Origin: Lachnospiraceae bacterium
Lineage (GTDB): Bacteria; Bacillota; Clostridia; Lachnospirales; Lachnospiraceae
Assembly: GCA_022510705.1 (NCBI GenBank)
Contig: JAFLSX010000020.1
Location: 1 to 38,100, forward strand
Reading direction: 5' to 3'
Length of the DNA stretch: 38,100 nucleotides
Both the position numbers and the translations under genes were made by a program. The notes below the pieces were generated by a model. That model saw only the letters and a list, made by a program, of their open reading frames with translations. It made no database searches and was not told the origin of the DNA. Positions 17,273 through 25,926 of the stretch are shown in pieces (position 1 is the first letter of the stretch; the number at the start of each line of letters is the position of its first letter).

Positions 17273-18916
17273 TTAATCGGGCAGTCGTACCATCTGTCCT
17301 GCTTCCACAGGCTTGGTAGACGTAGTGATCACGTATTCATATCCGTATAATGCACCATTGACAGCAGACTGTGTATCATCGGAGGCCAATACCTCCACAT
17401 CATATCTGGTCGCATAATAACGATTTCCCAAAGGACTGTTTCTGGTTTCTACTACCAGAATAAACTTACCGTTATTGTCTTCTCTGATCGCACTGTTAGG
17501 CACGATACAGTCATAATTGGAACTCCTCTGTCCCACCTGCAGACTTAAGCTCTGCCCGGCAGTCAGGTTGCCTGTCAGATTGAATGTCACCAGTTTCTGA
17601 CTGTTGGGATTTGACGGATCCGGTCTGATGGAAGCTACCGTTGCGGTGACATCACTATACCACCAAGAATTCACCAATTCCCCGGGATCTCCTACGCTGA
17701 TTCTCTCCGCCTGCTGATTGGTAACGGAGAAGCTCAATGTAAAGCCCTTTCCTTCCGGCTGAATTACTGCCACGGGAACATCGGGGGAAGTATTCTCTCC
17801 GGCTACTACGGAAATAGAAGTAATGGTACCTGCTACTTCCGCCGTTACGGCAGCTCCTGCCGACTTTCTCTCCAATTCCGCAATCAGATCCTGCTGCTTT
17901 GCCACATCTTCTTTTGCCCCCTGCACAATATTATATTGTTTGTTCAGCTCATACAAACCTCTGATATCGTCGTATAATTTATCCCGTGCATCCTCCTTTT
18001 CTTTCAGCAGTTTCTCGGCATTTCCCAAATTGACCTTCAGCGTATTCATCTGGCTGGACAGTTCATTATTGGCAATACCTTCCTTATATGTCAGTACCGT
18101 CTGGGCATTCTCCAGATTGGTCTGCGCATCCCGAAACTGTTTCTTCAAAGACGCCACATTATTCTCCTGAGCCGCAAGCTGCTCCTCCAATGCCGCAATC
18201 TGCTCACTGTTTCCTTCCGCATCTTCTTCCGTCAACTTCTTAATCTGGCCCTCTAACGACTCCTTTTTGCTCTCTGCCGTATCCAGTAGCGTCCGCAGGC
18301 TGCTTACTGCCGCCTGTGCATTCGTGACCGAATTCCTCTCATCTACTAAATTGCTGCTGATAGCAATCTGATTATTCAGAGCATCTATCTGACTCTGCCA
18401 GTCATCCACAATAGCCTGCTGTGCCTCAATTTCATTCTGCAGCTGCACTACCTGCTCCCGATAAGCTGTAACAGACTGTAAATTTCCCGCATTCTGTATC
18501 ACCTCGTTGCTGTATTTTCCTGTCAGCAGAGTGAGATTATAGTCATTCAGTACAGCTTGATAGAGATCCTGCAGTTCCTCCAAACGCTCTCTGGCATCCT
18601 TTAATTCACTGCTCTCCGATTCGTCCAGATAGCAGATAATGTCTCCGATTTCCACTATATCTCCGACACGAACTTCCACACTGAGCACTTTCCTGCTCTC
18701 CTTTACTTTTACATTAAAAAGAGAGCCACTCTCCACGATACCGGTTCCCCTTATTTTGGCGGTGATGGTTCCGGAAGTAATATACTGGGCCGCCACCTCC
18801 GGCAGGGAATAATTCATGATTGTGTTGGAGAAGAAGGTTAGCACCAGCATTACTGACAAAAATACAATTGCCGCTGTCTTGACCCATTCTCTTCGCTTGG
18901 CTTTTTTCTCGTTCAT
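17273..18916 (-). CDS. HlyD/RND-type membrane fusion (adaptor) protein with long coiled coil
   Basis: A 547-residue protein anchored by a single N-terminal helix (about residues 12-33). Residues 50-95 hold the first half of a lipoyl-like barrel (GTGIVESGSLFNVKVKES, VRVGDIVEIGDIICYLD). Residues 96-345 form an unusually long Gln/Glu/Ala/Leu-rich coiled coil. Then come the second lipoyl half (AEVAGTITSISVVAGENTS), a beta-barrel domain and a membrane-proximal domain (VPNSAIREDNNGKFILVVE). Such adaptors bridge membrane transporters to outer structures; in Gram-positives they work with MacB-type exporters. Its gene sits between a MalG-type permease gene (21 bases upstream) and the MacB-like gene (27 bases downstream), in one operon. 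An AAAGGAT site precedes the ATG. Confidence 0.88.
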   Translation of the reverse strand: MNEKKAKRREWVKTAAIVFLSVMLVLTFFSNTIMNYSLPEVAAQYITSGTITAKIRGTGIVESGSLFNVKVKESRKVLSVEVRVGDIVEIGDIICYLDESESSELKDARERLEELQDLYQAVLNDYNLTLLTGKYSNEVIQNAGNLQSVTAYREQVVQLQNEIEAQQAIVDDWQSQIDALNNQIAISSNLVDERNSVTNAQAAVSSLRTLLDTAESKKESLEGQIKKLTEEDAEGNSEQIAALEEQLAAQENNVASLKKQFRDAQTNLENAQTVLTYKEGIANNELSSQMNTLKVNLGNAEKLLKEKEDARDKLYDDIRGLYELNKQYNIVQGAKEDVAKQQDLIAELERKSAGAAVTAEVAGTITSISVVAGENTSPDVPVAVIQPEGKGFTLSFSVTNQQAERISVGDPGELVNSWWYSDVTATVASIRPDPSNPNSQKLVTFNLTGNLTAGQSLSLQVGQRSSNYDCIVPNSAIREDNNGKFILVVETRNSPLGNRYYATRYDVEVLASDDTQSAVNGALYGYEYVITTSTKPVEAGQMVRLPD

Positions 18917-18936
18917 GATCTTCTATCCTTTCGATT

Positions 18937-19863
18937 TTATCCTTTTATTCCACCCTGGTAGGTAATACCGTCTACCAGATACTCTTCACCATATAAAAAC
19001 ACAAACAGACTTGGTACCATATACACAGTTGCCACCGCAAATGCCAATCCGATCTCTCCCGCATTGATTTTACTTAAGAACACGGACAGCGGGTGTTTTT
19101 CCTCATCTGCCAGAAGAATGAGGGGCTGCTCCACCATATTCCAGTAGTCTATAAATACTAAAATAGCTGCGGAACAAATAGCGCCTTTGCACAGGGGCAT
19201 ACAGACCCGTTTGAATATCTGCCACTCTCCGGCACCGTCTATCTGCGCAGCCTCTATAACTGAGGTGGGAATGCGCCGCATATACTTGGTTAAAAGAAAG
19301 ACTGCAAAGGGTGAAAAGATACCCGGCAACCAGATAGCCCAGTAGGTGTTGATGGTCTTTAACCAGCCCGCCACCAAATAATTGGGTACCAAGGTAACCT
19401 GATATGGCATCAGCATTAATATAATATAGGAGAAAAAGATAATCTCCCGCAGCCTCCCCCGATATCTGGTAAATCCATAGGAAGCCAGCGCCGCCACAAA
19501 GAGCTGAAATACTACGATGGGTCCCACCAGTATTACGGAATTCCAAAATTTCAGCAGATAGTCAGGACTCTTAAACAGTACCGTGATATACTGGCTGAAA
19601 GATACGATATCGGGAATAAATTTCAGAGTTACCCTTTCCGATATGTAAACCTTTCCTCCTCTGTCATTTGTTGCAAAGACCGAACCGTAATTGGCCGATA
19701 TTTCCGAAGAAGACATAAAAGAATTGGTAATAGTCAATATAATGGGAAGCAGGAACAACACAGCAAAGCCGGCTGCCACCAAGGTAGCAATACCGATTTT
19801 GACCGCATGTATTCTCTTCCTTCTCTGTGCCGCATTTTTGTCTTTCTTTTCGGAAACGCTCAT
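18937..19863 (-). CDS. ABC importer permease, MalG/UgpE type
   Basis: A 308-residue inner-membrane permease of the carbohydrate uptake 1 family. After an N-terminal helix and a variable loop (about residues 50-95) the MetI-like core follows, with helices at about 105-130, 140-160 and 170-195. The EAA loop is well conserved (EAAQIDGAGEWQIFKRVCMP, 204-223) and should dock a MalK-type ATPase. The C-terminal end has the family's GLAFAVATVYMVPSLFVFLYGEEYLVDGITYQGGIKG pattern, here with an acidic EEY in place of the usual Q-rich segment. Its start overlaps the MalF-type gene by four bases (ATGA), so translation is coupled. No ATPase gene is present; a shared MsmX-type ATPase elsewhere is the usual solution in Firmicutes. 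Confidence 0.9.
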   Translation of the reverse strand: MSVSEKKDKNAAQRRKRIHAVKIGIATLVAAGFAVLFLLPIILTITNSFMSSSEISANYGSVFATNDRGGKVYISERVTLKFIPDIVSFSQYITVLFKSPDYLLKFWNSVILVGPIVVFQLFVAALASYGFTRYRGRLREIIFFSYIILMLMPYQVTLVPNYLVAGWLKTINTYWAIWLPGIFSPFAVFLLTKYMRRIPTSVIEAAQIDGAGEWQIFKRVCMPLCKGAICSAAILVFIDYWNMVEQPLILLADEEKHPLSVFLSKINAGEIGLAFAVATVYMVPSLFVFLYGEEYLVDGITYQGGIKG

Positions 19864-20777
19864 CCTTCCACATCCTTTCCGAAATAATTCTCCACAAGGA
19901 ACAGCGCTCCGATCAACACGATCATCACTAAAGACATCAGAATTGCCGCTGCCGACAATCTCTGATAATCCAAGGAAGCAAAGGCATTATTCATAAAATG
20001 CTGCAGCATATAGATAGCGTCATAGGGATGATCACCCGTCAGTAGATAAATTTCCCTAAACACCTTGAAGGAACTAATTAATGACATAATTGTCACAAAC
20101 AAAATTGTGGAGGAAAGGTATCGCAGTTTAATGTAGAAAAAGGTCTGAATCGGTTTTGCACTCTCCAATCTTGCCACCTCCAGAATATCCCGCGGGATAC
20201 TGGAGAGCGCTGCCATAAACAGGATCATATTATAACCCAGATTCTTCCATAAAAATAAGATCACAACCACTATCTGCGAATATTGGGACTTCATCCAGTC
20301 TATCTTGCTGCCGCCCAAGGCCAGCATCACTTCGTTAACTGCGCCGTTATAGTGAAAAAGCACCTGCCAGATCAACACAATGGAAGCCACCGGCACCATC
20401 ATGGGGCTTAAGAAAAAGGTCCGAAACTGGCTTCTGAAAGGGAGTTTTGTATCCAACACCATGGCCAGCATCAAAGAAAGTATCACCGCCAACGGTACCG
20501 CTACTGCAGAAAAAGTAGCCGTATTCTTGACTGCCGTCTTAAATGCCGCATTCTGGATAACTCTGGAATAGTTTTCAAAGAAAACAAAATTTTTACTTAT
20601 GGGATTATCCACCAGCGAGTAAAAGATTACTACAATAAACGGCAAAATAAAAAACAGCAAAACGCCAAACAGGCTGGGGGCCAGATACAGCCCCGAGCCT
20701 AATTTTAACTTACGCAGACGTTTCGTCGTTTTTACTTTCGGTTTTTTTGTTTTCTTTTCTTTCTGTAAGGCTTTCAT
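19860..20777 (-). CDS. ABC importer permease, MalF/UgpA type, with weak EAA motif
   Basis: A 305-residue permease. A very basic N-terminal tail (about residues 1-28, Lys/Arg-rich) is followed by six predicted helices typical of MalF/UgpA proteins (LYLAPSLFGVLLFFILPFI, first helix). The loop expected to contact the ATPase is degenerate (ILEVARLESAKPIQTFFYIK, 198-217): the glycine of the EAA--G motif is serine and the later Leu-Pro is missing. The partner MalG-type protein keeps its motif. The gene lies 14 bases after the first lipoprotein gene and overlaps the second permease gene. The substrate is likely an oligosaccharide or similar solute by family, but nothing here proves it. Confidence 0.88.
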   Translation of the reverse strand: MKALQKEKKTKKPKVKTTKRLRKLKLGSGLYLAPSLFGVLLFFILPFIVVIFYSLVDNPISKNFVFFENYSRVIQNAAFKTAVKNTATFSAVAVPLAVILSLMLAMVLDTKLPFRSQFRTFFLSPMMVPVASIVLIWQVLFHYNGAVNEVMLALGGSKIDWMKSQYSQIVVVILFLWKNLGYNMILFMAALSSIPRDILEVARLESAKPIQTFFYIKLRYLSSTILFVTIMSLISSFKVFREIYLLTGDHPYDAIYMLQHFMNNAFASLDYQRLSAAAILMSLVMIVLIGALFLVENYFGKDVEG

Positions 20778-20791
20778 AAGCCCTCCTTATG

Positions 20792-23149
20792 TTACCTGTT
20801 CTCATTCACGTACATTTGTACTCTGCTCTGAATGATATCCGCAACCTCATCCACACTCTTCTGACCGGCAAAATAAGCGTCACTTTCCTCTTCGATAATT
20901 GCCATGATCTGCTCATCATAATTCCCTGTTCCGCCGATTCTGTTGATGGTTTCCCTGATTGCTTCCGCGTCTTTCTCGGATACGGACATTAATTCATAGG
21001 TCACATCATCCCAGCCCCAACTGGAATGGGATATCTCTATTGGTTCACCATTCTCATCCAGCAGAAGTTCGCCGTTTTCATCCATGGCATAATCCGGTAC
21101 CATAGCCTCCTCCAACCGGCTGTCAAAGACGCTCTGCCGAATAGGGAAGCCCCACACGAACATGCGGGAAGTCAGCGCTTCTTCTGTCAGCATACCCTCG
21201 ATAAAGGTCCAGCAAGCCTCCTTGTAGGCTGAAGTTGTGCTGATACAGATACCGTCACTGCCTCTTACCACCACGCCCGTACCGTTAGCGGAAGGAAACC
21301 CAATGGGTGTTGCCTCTTCCCCAAACATCATCTCCACCAACTGCCATTCCTTGAACTCATACATATCCAACTCATAGAGCAATACCTGATGACTGCCTAT
21401 CAGAGTGGGACGACTTCCCGTATAATCAGCATTTTCCGGATATGTCTTGGCTAATTCCAGTACCCTTTTAAAATTATCCGTATCAAAGAAACATTCCCCG
21501 GTTTCCCAGTTTACATAGGAATCAAAATCATACATCAGACAATACTGTCTGACCGTATATCTGCTGGCATAGGTAAACAGCGAAGCATCCGGGTACTGCT
21601 CCGCATAAGCAATCATTTCGTCTATACTCCATCCAATCTGATCTCCCACTTCCGAAGTTCTTCCCAAAAGTGTAGAAACGGTGAAACTGGTGGGAATAGT
21701 ACAGAGGATGCCGTTACTCGTATAGGCATTCAGAACAGGAAGGATCAAATCGTCCCTGCTCACTACGCTGCTTCTCTCCAGATAAGGATTTAAATCCTCG
21801 ATCACACCTTTTGCGGCAAACAGCTCAAAATTGATATCACTTGCCACAAACAGATCCGGTGCATTACCCGTTAATATATCATTTTTCATCTGGGTCTGCG
21901 CATTCTGATAGTCATCATATGCATTCTCTTTACTCCAGTCCACGGAAGAAGAATAGTCCCGCACCTCGATTCTGTATTCTGTATTGGACTTGTTAAAGGC
22001 CACTACTGCGGATTGCAGATTCTGACTCAGCCCCATGCTGCCTAAGATGATGATCTGCTTCTGTACGACTTCGGAAGCAGGCGTCTTCTTCAATAGTACG
22101 ATGGAGGTCTCATCCGTATTCCAGTCCCGATAATAAGCTACAATGGTTTCCTCATCCAACACGCTTATGCTTTCCACATAGTCCGGATTCATATCACAGT
22201 CTAACCACCGCAGCAGTTCGGTATAAGTCTGAGTTTCCGGGTCATAGCTGTAAAGAACATCCTGACCTTCCAATAAAATGCTGCCCTCCGGTCCTGCTGA
22301 TATGCCGCTGTTGTAAATATTGGGAGGAAGATTTTCATAAGCATTCGAGAAATTTTTCTTCTCCTCATCATAAATTTTAATTTCCGTATCACCGGTGTTG
22401 CCATTCTGTATGATTGCCAATCTTCCGTCGGATAAAAATCCCATACCGCGTATCCAGCCACCGTTACCTTCACTCAGTCTGATGTCCGTAACGTGCGTGC
22501 CGTCCGCTTCAAAAATCCAAAGATAGGAGGAACCGTTGGCAAGATAAATCCTGCCTTCTTGGTCAACCAGAAAATATTGTATATAGCCATTATCCGGATC
22601 CATTCTCAGATACTCGGTAATATCCACGCTGAAAACTTCGCCGCCGTCCTCTCCCACTTTACTTAGGGTATAGGTTGTCTGCTGTCTCTGTTTTTCCCAC
22701 GCAGACGGATCCTCATAATCCGTAATGATCGGCTGGGTTGTGGTTATCATCAATACCCCTCCGTCACCGCTTGCCGCAAGTCTGTCGGTATAGGTGTAAA
22801 ACTCTGCTTCAGGATCGTACTCCTCTCCTTCTATCGTATACAGCACAACGGGCTTTGCATCGGGGGCTAAGAGATCCAGACTTCTAAAATCCCTGCTCAT
22901 CACCTCTCCGTAGGTGGAATAATTGTAAAACATATTGCTTCCCACAAACAAGACATTGCCGATATAAGAATTATCATCTTTAGGCAGATCCTTATATGAA
23001 GCGACCCAGACATAGTCTTCTGCTCCGCCGGATACTCCCTTCCCGTCTTCGCCTTTATCCTCACCGCCGCTTCCACAGGCAGCCAGACTAAAGGTCAATC
23101 CCATGGCAAGCGTCACGGCCAGTACTTGCTTTATGTTAATCTTTTTCAC
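20792..23149 (-). CDS. Large solute-binding lipoprotein with N-terminal repeat domain (first copy)
   Basis: A 785-residue lipoprotein that opens the six-gene operon. The start is GTG at 23149, seven bases after AAAGGAG; upstream ATGs lack a site and would place a poor signal peptide. The lipobox is LAAC-GSG with lipidated Cys25. Residues 45-355 are beta-strand-rich repeats (VDQEGRIYLANGSSYLWIFEADG-type, GFLSDGRLAIIQNG) that look like a propeller. From about residue 362 the family 1 solute-binding fold begins (QIIILGSMG, AFNKSNTEYRIEVRDYSS, NDILTGNAPDLFVASD). It ends with ADIIQSRVQMYVNENR, nearly the same as the second lipoprotein. The fusion of a repeat domain to a binding protein makes it almost twice the usual length. 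Ligand unknown. Confidence 0.87.
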   Translation of the reverse strand: MKKINIKQVLAVTLAMGLTFSLAACGSGGEDKGEDGKGVSGGAEDYVWVASYKDLPKDDNSYIGNVLFVGSNMFYNYSTYGEVMSRDFRSLDLLAPDAKPVVLYTIEGEEYDPEAEFYTYTDRLAASGDGGVLMITTTQPIITDYEDPSAWEKQRQQTTYTLSKVGEDGGEVFSVDITEYLRMDPDNGYIQYFLVDQEGRIYLANGSSYLWIFEADGTHVTDIRLSEGNGGWIRGMGFLSDGRLAIIQNGNTGDTEIKIYDEEKKNFSNAYENLPPNIYNSGISAGPEGSILLEGQDVLYSYDPETQTYTELLRWLDCDMNPDYVESISVLDEETIVAYYRDWNTDETSIVLLKKTPASEVVQKQIIILGSMGLSQNLQSAVVAFNKSNTEYRIEVRDYSSSVDWSKENAYDDYQNAQTQMKNDILTGNAPDLFVASDINFELFAAKGVIEDLNPYLERSSVVSRDDLILPVLNAYTSNGILCTIPTSFTVSTLLGRTSEVGDQIGWSIDEMIAYAEQYPDASLFTYASRYTVRQYCLMYDFDSYVNWETGECFFDTDNFKRVLELAKTYPENADYTGSRPTLIGSHQVLLYELDMYEFKEWQLVEMMFGEEATPIGFPSANGTGVVVRGSDGICISTTSAYKEACWTFIEGMLTEEALTSRMFVWGFPIRQSVFDSRLEEAMVPDYAMDENGELLLDENGEPIEISHSSWGWDDVTYELMSVSEKDAEAIRETINRIGGTGNYDEQIMAIIEEESDAYFAGQKSVDEVADIIQSRVQMYVNENR

Positions 23150-23203
23150 CGTATCTCTCCTTTTTATACACATGATATTGTATTTTTCTTCCATAGCAAT
23201 TCT

Positions 23204-23232
23204 ATTATAGACCATATATGTTGTATAGTCAC
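23204..23232 (-). promoter_or_regulatory. Putative promoter of the six-gene lipoprotein-permease-adaptor operon
   Basis: Minus strand: GTGACT (23232-23227), 17-base spacer, TATAAT (23209-23204), about 55 bases before the GTG start. The -10 box is perfect and the -35 is weak, which would suit activator control. Between here and the nagA promoter (23379) about 145 bases remain with no other feature that I can identify. Confidence 0.55.
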
Positions 23233-23378
23233 CTTAAGAATTTATGAAGATTTTTTCTGCCCATGCTACCGGAAATATACTGACTGTATTCTTCCATCCT
23301 ATCTACTCCCTTTACTGTCGTGAAAATCATACCGCATTTTCGCTCATAATTCAATATCTAATGTGCAAAAGCCCTCGG

Positions 23379-23407
23379 TTGCATTTCCCATTTTACAGTC
23401 TTATAAT
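23379..23407 (+). promoter_or_regulatory. Promoter of nagA
   Basis: TTGCAT (23379-23384), 17-base spacer, TATAAT (23402-23407), with the predicted start about 28 bases ahead of the ATG. An AAAAGGAG ribosome site follows. Confidence 0.7.
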
Positions 23408-23441
23408 GAATGTAATATGACCGCATGAAAAAGGAGTTTAT

Positions 23442-24638
23442 ATGCTGATAGAAAACGGACTGGTATTTACAGAAAAGACGGGTTTCCGACCACTTCATAT
23501 CCGGACAGGGGAGGATAGGATTCTCTCCCTTTTTGAAAAAAACTCTTCGGAGATTTCCGGGAGGATGAAAGAGTCTTCTGAAGTAACGGTGGATGCCTCC
23601 GGCTGTTATGTATTGCCCGGTCTGACCGATATTCATTTTCACGGATGTATGGGACGGGATTTCTGCAATGAGGAGAGTGTATCCGAGGATATAAAACTGC
23701 TGCAAAATCTAGAGGCCATAGGCAAGTACGAACTCTCAAAAGGAGTGACCTCCATATGTCCTGCCACTATGTCCCTTCCTGAAGAGATGCTCTCTGCCAT
23801 CTGTCGCGGCAGCGCCCTTTTTAAACATGCACAGGAGACAGGAAGCTATGCCGATGTGGCAGAATTGGTGGGCATACATCTGGAAGGTCCCTTCTTAAAT
23901 ACGCAGAAAAAAGGCGCCCAAAACGGCGCGTATCTGCGGCTTCCCGAAACTACCCTGCTGCATAAGCTGCAGGAGGAAGCGGGCGGATTGATCCGGTTAG
24001 TCACATTGGCTCCGGAACTGGATGGCACCCTCCCATGTATTTCGGAATGCCGGAATCTGTTTCATTTCTCCTTAGGACACACGGATGCGGATTATGACGT
24101 ATCCATGGCTGCTTTTTTAGCGGGTGCAGACCATATTACCCATCTCTATAATGCCATGCCTCCCTTTTTACACCGTGCTCCGGGGCCAATCGGGGCTGCA
24201 TTTGATACTCCGGAATGCTTTGTCGAACTCATCTGTGATGGAATCCATAACTCGTCCAGCGCTGTCCGTGCCGCATTTAAGCTTTTCTCTTCCTCCCGAC
24301 TTGTCCTGATCAGTGACAGTATGGAAGCTGCCGGTCTATCGGACGGGCGTTATCGGCTGGGCGGACAGGATGTCATTGTAAAGGAAAAGACCGCCGTTTT
24401 AGCAAACGGCAGCCTTGCCGGAAGTGTAGTTACACTCTATGACTGTCTGTGCAATGCCGTGTCCATAGGTATTCCCTTGGAAGATGCCGTATGTGCCGCC
24501 ACCATCAATCCCTGCCGCTCCATTGGTATAGATGATCTTTACGGCAGTATTGAAATTGGCAAAAAAGCGCATTTCTTATTATTGAACCAAAAAGATTTAT
24601 CTATTCGCAAAGTAATCAAAGGGCAATTCATCTTATGA
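23442..24638 (+). CDS. nagA: N-acetylglucosamine-6-phosphate deacetylase
   Basis: A 398-residue amidohydrolase that removes acetate from GlcNAc-6-phosphate, feeding amino sugars from cell-wall turnover or diet into glycolysis. Motifs in order: metal-site-like HFHG (65-68, where many members have HxHG), HLEGPFLN with the metal-binding Glu, SLGHTDADY, HLYNAMPPFLHRAPGPIGAAF, and the catalytic Asp in ISDSMEAAG. The length matches the family. nagB, usually its neighbour, is absent here. The gene is divergent from the lipoprotein-permease operon, so a link to amino-sugar uptake is possible but is only a neighbourhood hint. It converges on spoIIP with seven bases between the stop codons and no visible terminator. 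Confidence 0.95.
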   Translation: MLIENGLVFTEKTGFRPLHIRTGEDRILSLFEKNSSEISGRMKESSEVTVDASGCYVLPGLTDIHFHGCMGRDFCNEESVSEDIKLLQNLEAIGKYELSKGVTSICPATMSLPEEMLSAICRGSALFKHAQETGSYADVAELVGIHLEGPFLNTQKKGAQNGAYLRLPETTLLHKLQEEAGGLIRLVTLAPELDGTLPCISECRNLFHFSLGHTDADYDVSMAAFLAGADHITHLYNAMPPFLHRAPGPIGAAFDTPECFVELICDGIHNSSSAVRAAFKLFSSSRLVLISDSMEAAGLSDGRYRLGGQDVIVKEKTAVLANGSLAGSVVTLYDCLCNAVSIGIPLEDAVCAATINPCRSIGIDDLYGSIEIGKKAHFLLLNQKDLSIRKVIKGQFIL

Positions 24639-24645
24639 TCTTAAG

Positions 24646-25872
24646 TTACTCCGAACCCGAAAGTACCATGTCCAGAATATGAGCCAATGGATAACATGCA
24701 TTCATGGCTTCCTCCAAGGTATTATTCTCATCTCCCAACTCAATCAACAGGGAACGTTCCCTCAAATGCATATTATAACGATATTCCCGTACATAAATCT
24801 TACGGATCAATCCCGGATAATACTCTCCCGCTTTTACCTGCAGTTGAAAAGATAGTGCCAGATTTCCTGCCAGGTTGGGATTGGCAAGATAAGAAATCTC
24901 TCCCGTTTTTTTACTCCTGGAAATACCATTAAATAACATAAATCTAGCCGTTCTTCTGCCGTCTATCTCAACCACCATATCCCGGGAAGTGCTGCCGGCA
25001 TCCCTATGCAGATCAATGATCACTTGTATGGTAGGATTTTCTTCCAATATCTGCTCCAGAGCCGGCAGGGACCTGGCATAAGCCTCATCCCGAACCGTAT
25101 CGTACTCCTCCGTTATATGAAGCACATTGTAACCGTATTCCTCCGTCAAAATCTGTGTCAAAAAATCTCCTACCCCCACAATGGTTTGGGAAGGATCCCC
25201 CGGCTCCGAATCGGCAAAGGCCTCCCGGGAGTGCGTATGGTAGATCAAAATCTGCGGCCCTTCTGCATTTTTATCAATACTCATATCCCGGTCTTTTAAC
25301 GCTGCCAAATTAAACAAATCACTGCCTGCCAATGCATTTGCATCAATAGAATAAAAAGTTGCCAGTAATGTTTCATAATCCTGCAGGGCTTCCCAGTCAT
25401 AAACGGATACCTGTTCTGCAGGGGTAAATTGGTATTGATAGACCTGCGCATTTTCCTCTTCAAACAATTCTCGAAGAGACGGTGTTGCTTCCTGTTCCAC
25501 ATAGGAAGACTCATCCAAAGGAGGTGTAATCTCCATTTCCTCTTCTGAAAGGTCTCCTTCTTCCTCCCCGCTCTCCTCGGTCAGCCAATGTAAATAGAAT
25601 CCCTCACCTCCCGGCAACTCTCCGGCAGCGGCATTCATTTCCCTGGTATAGCCGCAAATGGGCAGAAATCCTGCCAGTCCCTCCTCCAAAAAAGCGGGTG
25701 CCCCGTCATTTTCATACAGCATATATGTAAAAAGCGGCAGATATAATTTCTGTCCGCCCGCACTGCCAAATATAAACAGCAGAACAAGAACCAGCAGCAC
25801 CGAAGAAACCAGGCTTCTTAAGCTCCGCTCGTACGTCCTTAAATATTTCAAGCCAATCCCAGCTTTCCCCAC
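24646..25872 (-). CDS. spoIIP: Stage II sporulation protein P (SpoIIP)
   Basis: A 408-residue membrane-anchored peptidoglycan amidase/endopeptidase that, with SpoIID and SpoIIM, drives engulfment of the forespore. One N-terminal helix lies at about residues 16-36, then an acidic spacer (about 90-145, Glu-rich), then the SpoIIP catalytic domain: ILIYHTHSREAF (zinc-site His), VGVGDFLTQILTEEYGYNVLHI, IIDLHRDAG, and LLIELGDENNTLEEA near the end. The start is GTG, read from the frame. The AAGGAGG site lies 21 bases away, but an 18-base perfect hairpin sits between it and the GTG, which would bring the two together. It lies 54 bases downstream of gpr, the same pairing as in Bacillus subtilis. Confidence 0.93.
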   Translation of the reverse strand: MGKAGIGLKYLRTYERSLRSLVSSVLLVLVLLFIFGSAGGQKLYLPLFTYMLYENDGAPAFLEEGLAGFLPICGYTREMNAAAGELPGGEGFYLHWLTEESGEEEGDLSEEEMEITPPLDESSYVEQEATPSLRELFEEENAQVYQYQFTPAEQVSVYDWEALQDYETLLATFYSIDANALAGSDLFNLAALKDRDMSIDKNAEGPQILIYHTHSREAFADSEPGDPSQTIVGVGDFLTQILTEEYGYNVLHITEEYDTVRDEAYARSLPALEQILEENPTIQVIIDLHRDAGSTSRDMVVEIDGRRTARFMLFNGISRSKKTGEISYLANPNLAGNLALSFQLQVKAGEYYPGLIRKIYVREYRYNMHLRERSLLIELGDENNTLEEAMNACYPLAHILDMVLSGSE

Positions 25873-25877
25873 AGATT

Positions 25878-25895
25878 GGAAGCAAACCTGCTTCC
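25878..25895 (-). promoter_or_regulatory. Hairpin between ribosome site and start codon of spoIIP
   Basis: Minus strand: GGAAGCA-GGTT-TGCTTCC, a perfect 7-bp stem with a four-base loop. It begins within the last bases of AAAGGAGG (25900-25894) and ends five bases before the GTG start. If it folds, the remaining AAAGGA is at normal distance from the start codon. Confidence 0.5.
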
Positions 25896-25926
25896 TCCTT
25901 TGCAGTATATGCTTGCGCTTCTGTCC

